NCBI GenBank assembly: GCA_937988705.1
Contig: CALKIA010000281.1
Location: 1 to 11,954 of the forward strand
Reading direction: 5' to 3'
Length of the DNA: 11,954 nucleotides
DNA from: an uncultured Chloroflexota bacterium
GTDB lineage: Bacteria > Chloroflexota > Anaerolineae > Aggregatilineales > Phototrophicaceae
Part shown: positions 1-7,009 of the stretch, one piece after another
Position numbering within the stretch: the stretch's first letter is position 1
Layout of the letters: every line of letters begins with the position of its first letter
Made by a program: the position numbers and the translations under genes
Notes under the pieces: model-generated
Database searches by the model: none
Seen by the model: only the letters and a program-made list of their open reading frames with translations
Told to the model about the DNA's origin: nothing

Positions 1-791
1 CGCTTGAGTCCCCGCGACCACAAGGTGCGCACCACAAACAGCAGCGCAAACGGCAGCACCAGCGACCACAGCCCATAGGGTACTGGCATTTTGCCTAAGG
101 CGACCAGCGGCGGAAAGTTGGTGATTACGAACACGGGTAGGACAAACACGCCCACAAACCGCACGCCGTCGGTGTAAATCCCCATCGGCATACTGTTAAT
201 GTCCCAGAGCGAGTCGGTGATTTCGGCAATCGCGCTGGTGTTCATCATCCAGAAGGAGAAAATTTGCGGTAGGAAGAACAGGCAGTAGCCGACCACACAG
301 CTAATCCCCACAAAGACCAGATAGCCGCCAACCGTGGCGAGCGTGAGTGGGAGCGCCAAGCGCGACCACGCCAGCACGACGAGGATCAGCCCGGCGATTA
401 CGTCCACGCCGAACAGCGTGAGGTCAGCCTGCCGCAGGGTCGCCATAAATTGCAGCGAAACGGGTTTGGTTAGCAGCACATCCAGATCACCGGTGACAAT
501 TTTGCTGCGAAAGGTGAAGTTGTTGATCATGTACAGCCCGGCGTACACCCCGGTCAGCATGACAAAGGTGCCGATGAACAGCAGGATTTCATCCGGTTTC
601 AACCCATTGATGGACACACCTGCGCGATAGACCACCACCACATACGACAGCTTGACGAACAGATAGCCCGTCTCCATCGCCAGATTGCCCACGAAGTTGG
701 AACGGTATTCCATCTGCGCCATCACGCTGAACTTGACGAACAGCATGTAGATTTGCAGATGCTTTTTGAGTTCGCGGAACACACTTGTCAT
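1..791 (-). CDS. ABC-2 type exporter permease (second permease, PF06182/COG3694-like), 3' end cut by window edge
   Basis: This reading frame starts with ATG at 791 and stays open for 263 codons to the window edge, so the C-terminus is missing; family members are about 260-270 aa, so very little is lost. The protein begins MTSVFRELKKHLQIYMLFVK and then has alternating hydrophobic segments, with the conserved cytosolic stretch FTFRSKIVTGDLDVLLTKPV near residues 90-110. This 'I..GdLd.lL.kPvs' motif is typical of the ABC2_membrane_6 permeases (PF06182). It should sit in the cytoplasmic membrane as half of the channel of an ABC exporter. The start follows the stop of the upstream permease by 4 bases, and a G-rich Shine-Dalgarno-like stretch lies just before it inside that gene. 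With the ATPase and first permease it forms a co-transcribed trio. The substrate cannot be read from sequence; related systems are annotated as uncharacterised or as antibiotic/peptide exporters. Confidence 0.88.
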   Translation of the reverse strand, partial: MTSVFRELKKHLQIYMLFVKFSVMAQMEYRSNFVGNLAMETGYLFVKLSYVVVVYRAGVSINGLKPDEILLFIGTFVMLTGVYAGLYMINNFTFRSKIVTGDLDVLLTKPVSLQFMATLRQADLTLFGVDVIAGLILVVLAWSRLALPLTLATVGGYLVFVGISCVVGYCLFFLPQIFSFWMMNTSAIAEITDSLWDINSMPMGIYTDGVRFVGVFVLPVFVITNFPPLVALGKMPVPYGLWSLVLPFALLFVVRTLWSRGLK

Positions 792-795
792 CGTT

Positions 796-1614
796 TCAGC
801 CCCCCACCGCAACATAGCGTTGACTGCCCACCCGCCACAGCCCGCGTGCCAGGAGCGCGCACGCCCCTATCCAGAAACACTGGAGCAGCATATGCGGTAG
901 GATGTCCTCGGCGGCGACCTTGCCGTTCAGCACGTTGATCGGGTAGCTGACCGTATACTTGAACGGCAGCAGATCGGTGATACGCACGAACGTTTCCCCA
1001 AAGACTTCCAGCGGGAAAATGCCGCCGCTCAGCAGGATGATCACGATCCGCACGCCTTCAAACAGGAAGCCGATTTCGACGATCCAGAAGGCAATCGAGC
1101 TGATGCAGAAGAAGATCACGAAGTTGAGCGCCAGCGCCAACGCCAGCGTCACCAGAAAGAGGAGGATGCGCCCGAATTCAACCGACACGCCCCACACGAC
1201 GTTCAGCCCCAGCAGCATGAGCGCCAACAGCGCGAACAGCATGACAAGATTTGGCACCTTTTGCCCGAGGAAATCCGCCAACCGATAGGCGAAATAACCG
1301 AGCGGCTGGACGAGGAATTTGCTGAACTTGCCCGTTTTCACGTCTTGCATGATCTCGTATTCGAAGCCGGTGCGCACGATGCGCACGACGATCCCCGCCA
1401 GCAGCGTATAGGCGATGATCTGCCGGTAGGTGTAGCCGAAGAGCGCATCTTCTGTCGTGCTCTGGTAGATGGCCGTCCACAAAAACGTCTGGATCAGGAT
1501 AGGATAGGCGGCGCTGATCAGCGAGATCGCAAAATTGAGGCGATATTCGAGCGCCGTCTCGAAGCCCATCTCGAAGGTGGTCAGGTATTTCTTGAGCACA
1601 TTAAGCTGAAACAT
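796..1614 (-). CDS. ABC-2 type exporter permease (first permease, PF06182/COG4587-like)
   Basis: 272 aa, starting MFQLNVLKKYLTTFEMGFET. About six membrane segments are visible: near residues 28-50, 66-82, 115-140, 145-172, 180-205 and 240-262. Between the first pair and the next lies EYEIMQDVKTGKFSKFLVQP (residues about 86-105), the family's 'I..G.f..fLvqPl' cytosolic loop, equivalent to the GDLDVLLTKPV loop of the downstream permease. The two permeases are distant homologues, so they probably form a heterodimeric channel driven by the neighbouring ATPase. The ATG at 1614 lies inside the end of the ATPase gene (14-base overlap), which suggests translational coupling. The stop is 4 bases before the next permease. 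Family assignment is confident; transported compound unknown. Confidence 0.9.
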   Translation of the reverse strand: MFQLNVLKKYLTTFEMGFETALEYRLNFAISLISAAYPILIQTFLWTAIYQSTTEDALFGYTYRQIIAYTLLAGIVVRIVRTGFEYEIMQDVKTGKFSKFLVQPLGYFAYRLADFLGQKVPNLVMLFALLALMLLGLNVVWGVSVEFGRILLFLVTLALALALNFVIFFCISSIAFWIVEIGFLFEGVRIVIILLSGGIFPLEVFGETFVRITDLLPFKYTVSYPINVLNGKVAAEDILPHMLLQCFWIGACALLARGLWRVGSQRYVAVGG

Positions 1615-2593
1615 GATCGTGTTTCCGCCGCTGGTACAGTTCAGCGATCCCCTCTTCGACCGGAATGTCTTCGATAGTGAAATCGGTCACCGGCAGTTGA
1701 TCGAGGATGATCTTCGAGGATTCTTTGAGGGCGGCGCGCGGAACTTGCAGCGTCGCCGTCACATCGGTGTGTTCGCGCACAACGCCGAAAGCGGCCAATG
1801 TTTCCGGGCTGACAGGCGCGGATAACTGCACCTTAATCAGCTTGGACTGGGCGAACACATCGTTGACCTGCCCTAAATCACCATCATAGACAATCTGCCC
1901 CTCGTTGATGACAATCGTGCGCTTACACAGGTCTTTGACATCCTCCATGTAGTGGCTGGTGAGGATGATGGTGGCCCGCTGCTGCTGATTGTAGTACTTG
2001 AAGAATTCGCGGAATTTCTTCTGCGACACAATATCCAGACCGATGGTCGGCTCATCCAGAAAGATCAGGCGCGGTTTGTGGATGAGAGCGGCGATCAGCT
2101 CCATTTTCATGCGTTCGCCCAACGACAGGCGGCGCACCTGCACGTTGAGCAGGTCGCGCACGTCGAGCAGTTCGGTGAGTTCCGCCAGCGTCGCCGCATA
2201 GGTTTGATCGTCGATTTCGTAGATACACTTGTTCAGATACAGTGATTCGTTGGCGGGCAAATCCCACCACAGTTGATTTTTCTGCCCCATGACGATGGCA
2301 AACTGCATCTTGAAGGCTTTTTTGCGTTCCCACGGCGTATAGCCCAACACCGAGGCCGTGCCGCTCGTGGGGTGCAGAATGCCGGACAGCATCTTGAGCG
2401 TGGTCGTTTTGCCCGCGCCATTCGGCCCCAGAAAACCCACCATTTCGCCCGCGTCGATCTCGAAGGAGATGTCACCTACGGCGGTTTTAGTCAATTTCTT
2501 CCGCGCAAACAAATTGCGCACCGAGTTTTTCAGCCCTAACTCTTTGGTGTAGTAGTCAAAAGATTTAGACAGCTGGCGTACCTGAATGATCAT
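1601..2593 (-). CDS. ABC exporter ATP-binding protein (COG4586-like) of the ABC-2 trio
   Basis: 330 aa from the ATG at 2593. It hydrolyses ATP on the cytoplasmic face to power the two downstream permeases. Visible motifs: Walker A GPNGAGKT at residues 56-63, a Q-loop region MGQKNQLWWDLP about 102-113, signature LSLGE 156-160, Walker B LIFLDE 176-181, and H-loop His214 in LTSHYMED. The N-terminal insert before Walker A (YYTKELGLKNSVRNLFARKK) and the phrase 'LGYTPWERKK' are typical of the COG4586 subfamily that travels with PF06182 permeases. An accessory C-terminal domain of about 80 residues follows the nucleotide-binding domain. An upstream TTG at 2641 would add 16 residues, but the homology-like beginning MIIQVRQLSKSF supports the ATG. 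Only a weak purine-rich ribosome binding site precedes it. First gene of the operon. Confidence 0.93.
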   Translation of the reverse strand: MIIQVRQLSKSFDYYTKELGLKNSVRNLFARKKLTKTAVGDISFEIDAGEMVGFLGPNGAGKTTTLKMLSGILHPTSGTASVLGYTPWERKKAFKMQFAIVMGQKNQLWWDLPANESLYLNKCIYEIDDQTYAATLAELTELLDVRDLLNVQVRRLSLGERMKMELIAALIHKPRLIFLDEPTIGLDIVSQKKFREFFKYYNQQQRATIILTSHYMEDVKDLCKRTIVINEGQIVYDGDLGQVNDVFAQSKLIKVQLSAPVSPETLAAFGVVREHTDVTATLQVPRAALKESSKIILDQLPVTDFTIEDIPVEEGIAELYQRRKHDHVSA

Positions 2594-2871
2594 GAAGTGT
2601 CTCGCTTTTGGGGGTGCAGTCTGCAAAGCGCCGCCGTTCAATGGGGTAACCCATCGGGGTCAGCGTCGCGTTTAACCACCGAGAATACCACGTTCAGCGG
2701 TGGCTGACACAGGCAAGAATATCGCGCAAGCACAGCCAGCTTTAGGCGCAGCTTCCACTAAAATTTAACCGCTGTTACATGCGTCGTTAGCTCTAGGCAT
2801 AGGCGGATCGAAAATGAGGTTCAGATCGAGCCAAACGCCTTGTACGCACCTAAGTTATCCCGGGATGCATA

Positions 2872-2886
2872 ACAACTGACAGTTGT
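2872..2886. promoter_or_regulatory. Perfect 15-base palindrome (7-1-7), candidate repressor operator
   Basis: The bases read ACAACTG-A-CAGTTGT, with two exact 7-base arms around one central base. It overlaps the proposed -35 element of the siderophore operon, which is where a repressor would block RNA polymerase. The 7-1-7 geometry is shared with Fur/PerR/Zur-type boxes, but the base sequence differs from the classical Fur box, so the regulator is unknown. A second shorter perfect palindrome, ATCCCGGGAT, lies just upstream at 2857-2866. Function is inferred from symmetry and position only. Confidence 0.5.
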
Positions 2887-2903
2887 GCAAGACGAAATAT
2901 ACC
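2876..2903 (+). promoter_or_regulatory. Candidate sigma-70-type promoter for the siderophore uptake operon
   Basis: A -35-like CTGACA (2876-2881, five of six matches to TTGACA) is followed after 16 bases by a -10-like TATACC (2898-2903, four of six). Transcription would start near 2910, leaving a leader of about 120 bases before the binding-protein start. The -35 element overlaps the 15-base palindrome. The -10 match is modest, so this is a suggestion, not a firm call. Confidence 0.35.
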
Positions 2904-2976
2904 AGGCCTTAAACTTATGGCTTAACGCGCTGCGTAGAATTGCCGCCTACTCCTCCGGTAGCATGAGGGTAGTCTG

Positions 2977-2989
2977 TGACTTCAAGTCA
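2977..2989. promoter_or_regulatory. 13-base perfect palindrome in the predicted leader
   Basis: TGACTT-C-AAGTCA, exact 6-base arms around one base, lies about 40 bases before the start codon of the binding protein and downstream of the proposed promoter. It could be a second operator site or part of a small hairpin. Chance occurrence cannot be excluded. Confidence 0.3.
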
Positions 2990-3029
2990 AAATTTCATAT
3001 CTGTTTCAGCGAAGTGAGGATTTCACGTT

Positions 3030-4037
3030 ATGCGTCAGCGATTCAAGCTGGTTATCCTGTTCTGCCTGTTCGTGTTGGTCAGCGGCCTGCCCGTCCTAGC
3101 CCAAGAGGCGACCGAAGCGAGCGCCTTCCCCGTCACGATTGAGCATAAATTCGGTTCCACCACGATCCCTGCCGAGCTGCAGCGCGTCGTCGCCATCGGC
3201 TATACAGATCAGGATGCGCTGCTGGCGCTGGGCGTCGTCCCGGTCGCCGTCCGCTACTGGTATGGTGCTGCCGAACATGCTATTTTCCCCTGGGCCGAGG
3301 ATAAGGCCGGCGACGCCGCACCCGCCGTGCTCGATATGGCTTACGGGAACTTGAACTACGAGGCGATCCTCGCGCTGCAACCGGATCTCATCATTGCGGT
3401 GGGTGCTGGTATCACGCAGGACGAATATGACCTGCTCTCGGCCATCGCGCCCACAGTCGCACAGTCCGGTGACTATATCGACTTCGGTATGCCCTGGCAG
3501 GAAACGACACGCATGATCGGCGCGGCAGTTGGCCAATCCGCTGAAGCTGAAGCGGCCATCGAACGCGTTTCTGGATTGATCGCCGCAGCGCGCGCCGCAA
3601 ACCCGCAATTTGCCGGGCAAACCATTGCTGTCGCCTACAACTACGGCGAAGCGCGCACCTACGGTTACTACACCGATCAGGACAGCCGCGCCCGCTTCTT
3701 CACCGATCTCGGTTTCGTCGTGCCAGAGGAACTGTTGGAAATTGCGGGCGAGCGCTTCTACGCCGACTTGAGCGCAGAACGCATCGACCTGTTCGATCAG
3801 GATCTGCTGGTGTTCCTCGGCCTGCAATGGGCGGAGGGCGGCAGCGAAGCCATCGAAGCAGATCCGCTCATCAGCCAGTTGGAAGTCGTGCAGGCCGGTC
3901 GAGTCGTGTTCATCCCCGCGGAATATGACGACGCGCTCCAGTTCAGCACCGTGTTGAGCCTCGAATACGCGCTCGCAGGCATTTTGCCCGAACTACAAGC
4001 CGCCCTCCCGGCTCCCGAAGCGACGGACACCCCCTAA
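3030..4037 (+). CDS. Iron-siderophore ABC transporter substrate-binding protein (FepB/FhuD-like, cd01146 type)
   Basis: 335 aa. It binds the ferric siderophore outside the cytoplasmic membrane and delivers it to the FecCD permeases. Residues 1-24 are a signal peptide (MRQRFK, hydrophobic core, VLA) with likely cleavage after Ala24, before QEATEA. The mature part begins with the family hallmark FPVTIEHKFGSTTIPAELQR (about 33-52), then VVAIGYTDQDALLALGVVPV, the 'L..LNYEAILALQPDLII' segment and APTVAQSGDYIDFGMPWQE, all typical of the type III siderophore-binding fold. Unlike most such proteins in single-membrane bacteria it has no lipobox cysteine at the cleavage site; its only early Cys is Cys12 inside the hydrophobic core. 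The start is supported by a good ribosome binding site (AGTGAGGA, 3013-3020, 9-base spacer). The C-terminus ends in a Pro/Ala/Thr-rich tail. First gene of the operon; specific siderophore unknown. Confidence 0.93.
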   Translation: MRQRFKLVILFCLFVLVSGLPVLAQEATEASAFPVTIEHKFGSTTIPAELQRVVAIGYTDQDALLALGVVPVAVRYWYGAAEHAIFPWAEDKAGDAAPAVLDMAYGNLNYEAILALQPDLIIAVGAGITQDEYDLLSAIAPTVAQSGDYIDFGMPWQETTRMIGAAVGQSAEAEAAIERVSGLIAAARAANPQFAGQTIAVAYNYGEARTYGYYTDQDSRARFFTDLGFVVPEELLEIAGERFYADLSAERIDLFDQDLLVFLGLQWAEGGSEAIEADPLISQLEVVQAGRVVFIPAEYDDALQFSTVLSLEYALAGILPELQAALPAPEATDTP

Positions 4038-4040
4038 GGC

Positions 4041-5081
4041 ATGGCGGCTCAGGTAAAACTCGTGCAATCAGCTTCGACCCGCATCCTCGGCAGCCGCGCC
4101 TGGCTGCTGCCGGGGCTGTTCCTATGTCTGCTGCTGCTCGGCGTGCTGCTCCTGTGGAGTATCACGCTCGGCGCTGCCGATATCACCCCGCAGGTGGTCT
4201 ACACGGCACTGTTCCACTATGACGCGACTCAGTTTGATCAGCTGATCATTCAGACCGTCCGGCTGCCGCGCGTCCTCGCTGGCGTGATCGTCGGGGCGGC
4301 GCTGGCGGTGGCGGGTGCGATCATGCAGGGTTTGACGCGCAATCCGCTGGCCGACAGCGGGCTGCTCGGGATCAATGCGGGTGCAGCCTTCGCCGTTGTC
4401 CTCGCCATCACGCTGCTCGACACTCCATCGCTCTCCCTCTACACCGTCGCCGCCTTGATCGGCGCAGGCGTCGCGGCGGTGTTCGTCTATGGCATCGGCG
4501 CACTGGGCGGCGGAGCGACACCGCTGCGCCTGACCTTAGCGGGCGTCATCTTCACGGCGTTCATCTCCTCGATCACGACGGCCATTTTGATTCAGAATCA
4601 GGAAACGCTCGAACAGATTCGCTTCTGGACGGCAGGTTCGCTGGCGGGGCGCGACTTCGCCATCATCGCTCAGACCGTCCCATTGATCGCGGTGGGCTTG
4701 GGCGCGGCGCTGCTCATCAGCCGCCAGATCACGACGATCAGCCTCGGCGAAGACGTAGCGGCTGGCTTGGGACAAAATACGCTGATCGTCAAGCTGGTCG
4801 CAGCACTCGCGGTGGTGCTGTTGGCGGGCGGCGCGGTGGCCTTAGCTGGCCCCATCGGATTCGTCGGACTGGTCATCCCACAGGTAGCGCGCTTCCTCGT
4901 CGGCGCTGATTACCGTTGGATTATCCCCTACTCGGCGCTCATTGGTGGGATGCTGGTCACGCTGGCGGATGTCGCGGCACGCGTCATCTTGCGCCCGCTT
5001 GAACTGCCCGTGGGCGTGATGATGGCGCTCGTCGGCGCGCCCTTTTTCATCTACTTGGCCCGCTGGAAGGTGCGGCGCTGA
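4041..5081 (+). CDS. FecCD-family siderophore ABC transporter permease 1 (FepD-like)
   Basis: 346 aa integral membrane protein of the BtuC/FecCD family, which forms half of the import channel for ferric siderophores. About ten hydrophobic helices are expected, the first near residues 21-45. Clear family motifs: RLPR at 74-77 and MQGLTRNPLADSGLLG at 95-110, then GINAGAAFAVV, the cytoplasmic coupling region around GPIGFVGLVIPQVAR, and the C-terminal ELPVGVMMALVGAPFFIYL. It starts 3 bases after the binding-protein stop; the TAAGG formed by that stop codon probably serves as ribosome binding site. Its stop overlaps the next start by one base (TGATG at 5079-5083). The close homology with the downstream permease implies a FepD/FepG-type heterodimer. 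Confidence 0.95.
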   Translation: MAAQVKLVQSASTRILGSRAWLLPGLFLCLLLLGVLLLWSITLGAADITPQVVYTALFHYDATQFDQLIIQTVRLPRVLAGVIVGAALAVAGAIMQGLTRNPLADSGLLGINAGAAFAVVLAITLLDTPSLSLYTVAALIGAGVAAVFVYGIGALGGGATPLRLTLAGVIFTAFISSITTAILIQNQETLEQIRFWTAGSLAGRDFAIIAQTVPLIAVGLGAALLISRQITTISLGEDVAAGLGQNTLIVKLVAALAVVLLAGGAVALAGPIGFVGLVIPQVARFLVGADYRWIIPYSALIGGMLVTLADVAARVILRPLELPVGVMMALVGAPFFIYLARWKVRR

Positions 5082-6154
5082 TGGCTGAACGACGACTGCG
5101 CCCAACCTGGATCACCGTTCGCCTCCACCACCTGCCAGTCTCGTTCAAGCTGGATCGGCGGGTGCCGCTGATCGCGTTCGCCCTGTTGATCTTGACGGTG
5201 ATCGTCCTCGTCGTGAGCATCAATTACGGCGCTTACAATATGTCGCCCCTCGATGTCGTGCAGACGCTGACGGGGACGCTGCCCGCCGACCATCCGAACG
5301 CGCGCAATTTCAATCTGGTCGTGCATACCTTCCGCCTGCCGCGCATCCTCGTCGCCTTTCTCGTCGGCGCGGCGTTGGCCACCTCCGGCGCCATCATGCA
5401 GGGGATCACGCGCAATCCACTCGCCGAACCGGGCATTCTCGGCGTGACCGCGGGCGCGGGTCTGGCCGCCGTCACACTGATCGTCGCAGTGCACGATGTG
5501 CCCCTGTCTCTGCTGCCATGGGCGGCCTTCGGGGGTGCGATGCTCACTACGGCGGCCGTCTATGCCCTGGCGTGGAAAGGGGGCAGCGCCGCGCCCGTGC
5601 GCCTCATTCTGATCGGTGTCGCCTTCGCGGCCGTTCTGGGCTCGCTCACCACGTTTGTCCTCATCTTCGGCGAGATTCACGACGTGCAGCAGGCTTATGT
5701 CTGGCTGACCGGGAGCGTGTATGGGCGCAACTGGGAGCATGTGCGGACACTGGCCGGGTGGCTGCTGATCTTGCTGCCGCTGGCATTCGTGAGCGCGCGG
5801 TCGCTCAACGCACTTAACCTCGGCGATGAGATCGCGCAGGGTTTCGGTGTCCGGGTAGAACGTCAGCGCGCGGTCTTGCTGGTGATCAGCGTTGGGTTGG
5901 CCTCGGCCGCCGTCGCCATTGCCGGAACAATCGGCTTTGTCGGGCTAGTCGCACCCCATATCACGCGGCGATTAGTCGGCCCAGCCCACGAGGGGATGCT
6001 GCCCATCACCGCGTTGTTCGGCGGGGCGCTGCTCGTTCTGGCTGACCTGATCAGCCGCTGGGTACTAGCGCCGTCCGAACTGCCCATTGGCATTATCACG
6101 GCGCTGATCGGCGCGCCGTATTTCCTGTTTTTGCTCGTCAAGTATCAGAAGTAA
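5081..6154 (+). CDS. FecCD-family siderophore ABC transporter permease 2 (FepG-like)
   Basis: 357 aa, second half of the import channel. It has an N-terminal cytosolic stretch of about 28 residues before the first helix (RVPLIAFALLILTVIVLVVS, about 27-46), then RLPR at 85-88 and MQGITRNPLAEPGILG at 106-121. Further on come GTIGFVGLVAPHITR and, near the end, ELPIGIITALIGAPYFLFLL. It is a clear paralogue of the preceding permease: the same motif pairs appear at the same spacing. The ATG overlaps the upstream stop by one base, which suggests coupled translation and equal stoichiometry. The stop lies 12 bases before the ATPase start. Confidence 0.95.
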   Translation: MAERRLRPTWITVRLHHLPVSFKLDRRVPLIAFALLILTVIVLVVSINYGAYNMSPLDVVQTLTGTLPADHPNARNFNLVVHTFRLPRILVAFLVGAALATSGAIMQGITRNPLAEPGILGVTAGAGLAAVTLIVAVHDVPLSLLPWAAFGGAMLTTAAVYALAWKGGSAAPVRLILIGVAFAAVLGSLTTFVLIFGEIHDVQQAYVWLTGSVYGRNWEHVRTLAGWLLILLPLAFVSARSLNALNLGDEIAQGFGVRVERQRAVLLVISVGLASAAVAIAGTIGFVGLVAPHITRRLVGPAHEGMLPITALFGGALLVLADLISRWVLAPSELPIGIITALIGAPYFLFLLVKYQK

Positions 6155-6166
6155 GGAAGCATTGCT

Positions 6167-7009
6167 GTGCTCCAGGCCGAAAACTTATCGCTTGCGTACG
6201 CGGGCGGCACGAACGTCGTCCACGAATTGAACCTGACCATTCATCCGGGCACCATCACGGCGCTGGTTGGGCCGAACGGCTGCGGCAAAAGCACGCTGCT
6301 GCGCGGCCTATCGCGCTTGCTCAAGCCCACCAGCGGCACCGTCTATCTCGACGGTGCGAACATCCATACTATGAAGGCGAAGGAGTTGGCGCGTCAGTTG
6401 GGCATTCTGCCTCAGGCACCGACCGCACCGGAGGGACTGACGGTCCATGAACTGGTCGAGCAGGGGCGCTATCCGCATCAGAGCTGGTTCAACCAGTGGA
6501 ACGCCGACGATGAACGCATTGTCGCGCAGGCGCTGGATCAAACGAATTTGTCCCTGTTTGCGGATCGCGCCGTTGATACGCTGAGCGGCGGTCAGCGGCA
6601 GCGCGCGTGGATTGCGCTGGCGCTGGCCCAGCAAACCGAAGTCCTGCTGTTGGACGAGCCAACGACCTATCTAGACCTTGCCCATCAGATCGACGTGCTC
6701 GATCTCCTGGCGGAGCTCAACGAACGTGGGCGCACGATCGTCATGGTGCTGCACGATCTCAACCAGGCGGCGCGCTATGCCGATACAATCGTCGCCCTGC
6801 GTGGCGGCCAAATCGTGGCCCACGGGTCGCCCGATCAGGTGATCGTGCCGGAAAACATTCTGCAAGTATTTGGCCTAGAAGCGGAAGTGGTGCGCGATCC
6901 CGTCACCGGGACGCCGCTGTGCATCCCCATCGGTCGGCGCAGTGGACGAAACCGCAGGGTGTCAGCAGCGTCTCCGGGGAATGATGTTCAAGCGGCGCTG
7001 TCGGCATGA
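6167..7009 (+). CDS. Siderophore ABC transporter ATP-binding protein (FepC/FhuC-like)
   Basis: 280 aa cytoplasmic ATPase that powers the FecCD heterodimer. Motifs: Walker A GPNGCGKST 35-43, Q-loop Gln83 in LPQAP, signature LSGGQ 139-143, Walker B VLLLDE 159-164 followed by PTTYLDLAHQ (the hallmark of FepC/FhuC/BtuD-type importers), and H-loop His196 in MVLHDLNQAARYAD. The start is GTG at 6167, supported by AAGGAAG at 6153-6159 with a 7-base spacer. About 25 Arg/Ser/Ala-rich residues extend past the usual end of the domain (after CIPIGRR), with no recognised domain. The last four bases, ATGA (7006-7009), contain the start of the sucrase/ferredoxin-like gene, tying that gene to the transporter. 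Confidence 0.96.
   Translation: MLQAENLSLAYAGGTNVVHELNLTIHPGTITALVGPNGCGKSTLLRGLSRLLKPTSGTVYLDGANIHTMKAKELARQLGILPQAPTAPEGLTVHELVEQGRYPHQSWFNQWNADDERIVAQALDQTNLSLFADRAVDTLSGGQRQRAWIALALAQQTEVLLLDEPTTYLDLAHQIDVLDLLAELNERGRTIVMVLHDLNQAARYADTIVALRGGQIVAHGSPDQVIVPENILQVFGLEAEVVRDPVTGTPLCIPIGRRSGRNRRVSAASPGNDVQAALSA

Larger units (their letters stand above)
2594..3029. other. 436-base divergent intergenic region between exporter and siderophore operons
   Basis: No convincing gene is present. A short frame at 2885-3142 overlaps the binding-protein gene in another frame and has no family-like features. The region holds a candidate promoter and palindrome for the rightward operon (listed separately) and a second palindrome at 2977-2989. 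For the leftward exporter operon only a weak candidate promoter can be suggested on the minus strand: GTGTCA (2705-2710), a 17-base spacer and TATTCT (2682-2687). I saw no cobalamin riboswitch signature and no canonical GATAATGATAATCATTATC-type Fur box. Confidence 0.6.

Noticed and set aside
2594..2641. TTG start giving a 346-aa exporter ATPase
   Set aside because: The extra 16 residues do not look like the family N-terminus, which begins at MIIQVRQLSKSF.
2641..2654. ATGGG-N4-CCCAT near the exporter operon as an operator
   Set aside because: Five-base arms are short enough to occur by chance, and no promoter is clearly placed over it.
2641..3029. Cobalamin riboswitch or classical Fur box before the FecCD-type operon
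   Set aside because: I looked for the conserved B12-box-like core and for GATAATGATAATCATTATC-like repeats and found neither. The binding protein also resembles siderophore types more than BtuF.
2885..3142. Short plus-strand frame (85 aa) in the intergenic region
   Set aside because: Overlaps the start of the binding-protein gene in another frame, begins with GTG inside the palindrome/promoter area, and has no good ribosome binding site or domain.
3096..3827. Long minus-strand open frame (243 aa) opposite the siderophore-binding protein
   Set aside because: It lies entirely antisense to a gene with a clear family signature and signal peptide. The translation shows low-complexity, codon-shadow composition and no recognisable domain.
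5051..5740. Minus-strand frame (229 aa) opposite the second FecCD permease
   Set aside because: Rich in Asp/Arg/Gln/His, as expected from antisense reading of a hydrophobic high-GC membrane protein gene; no ribosome binding site and no family features.
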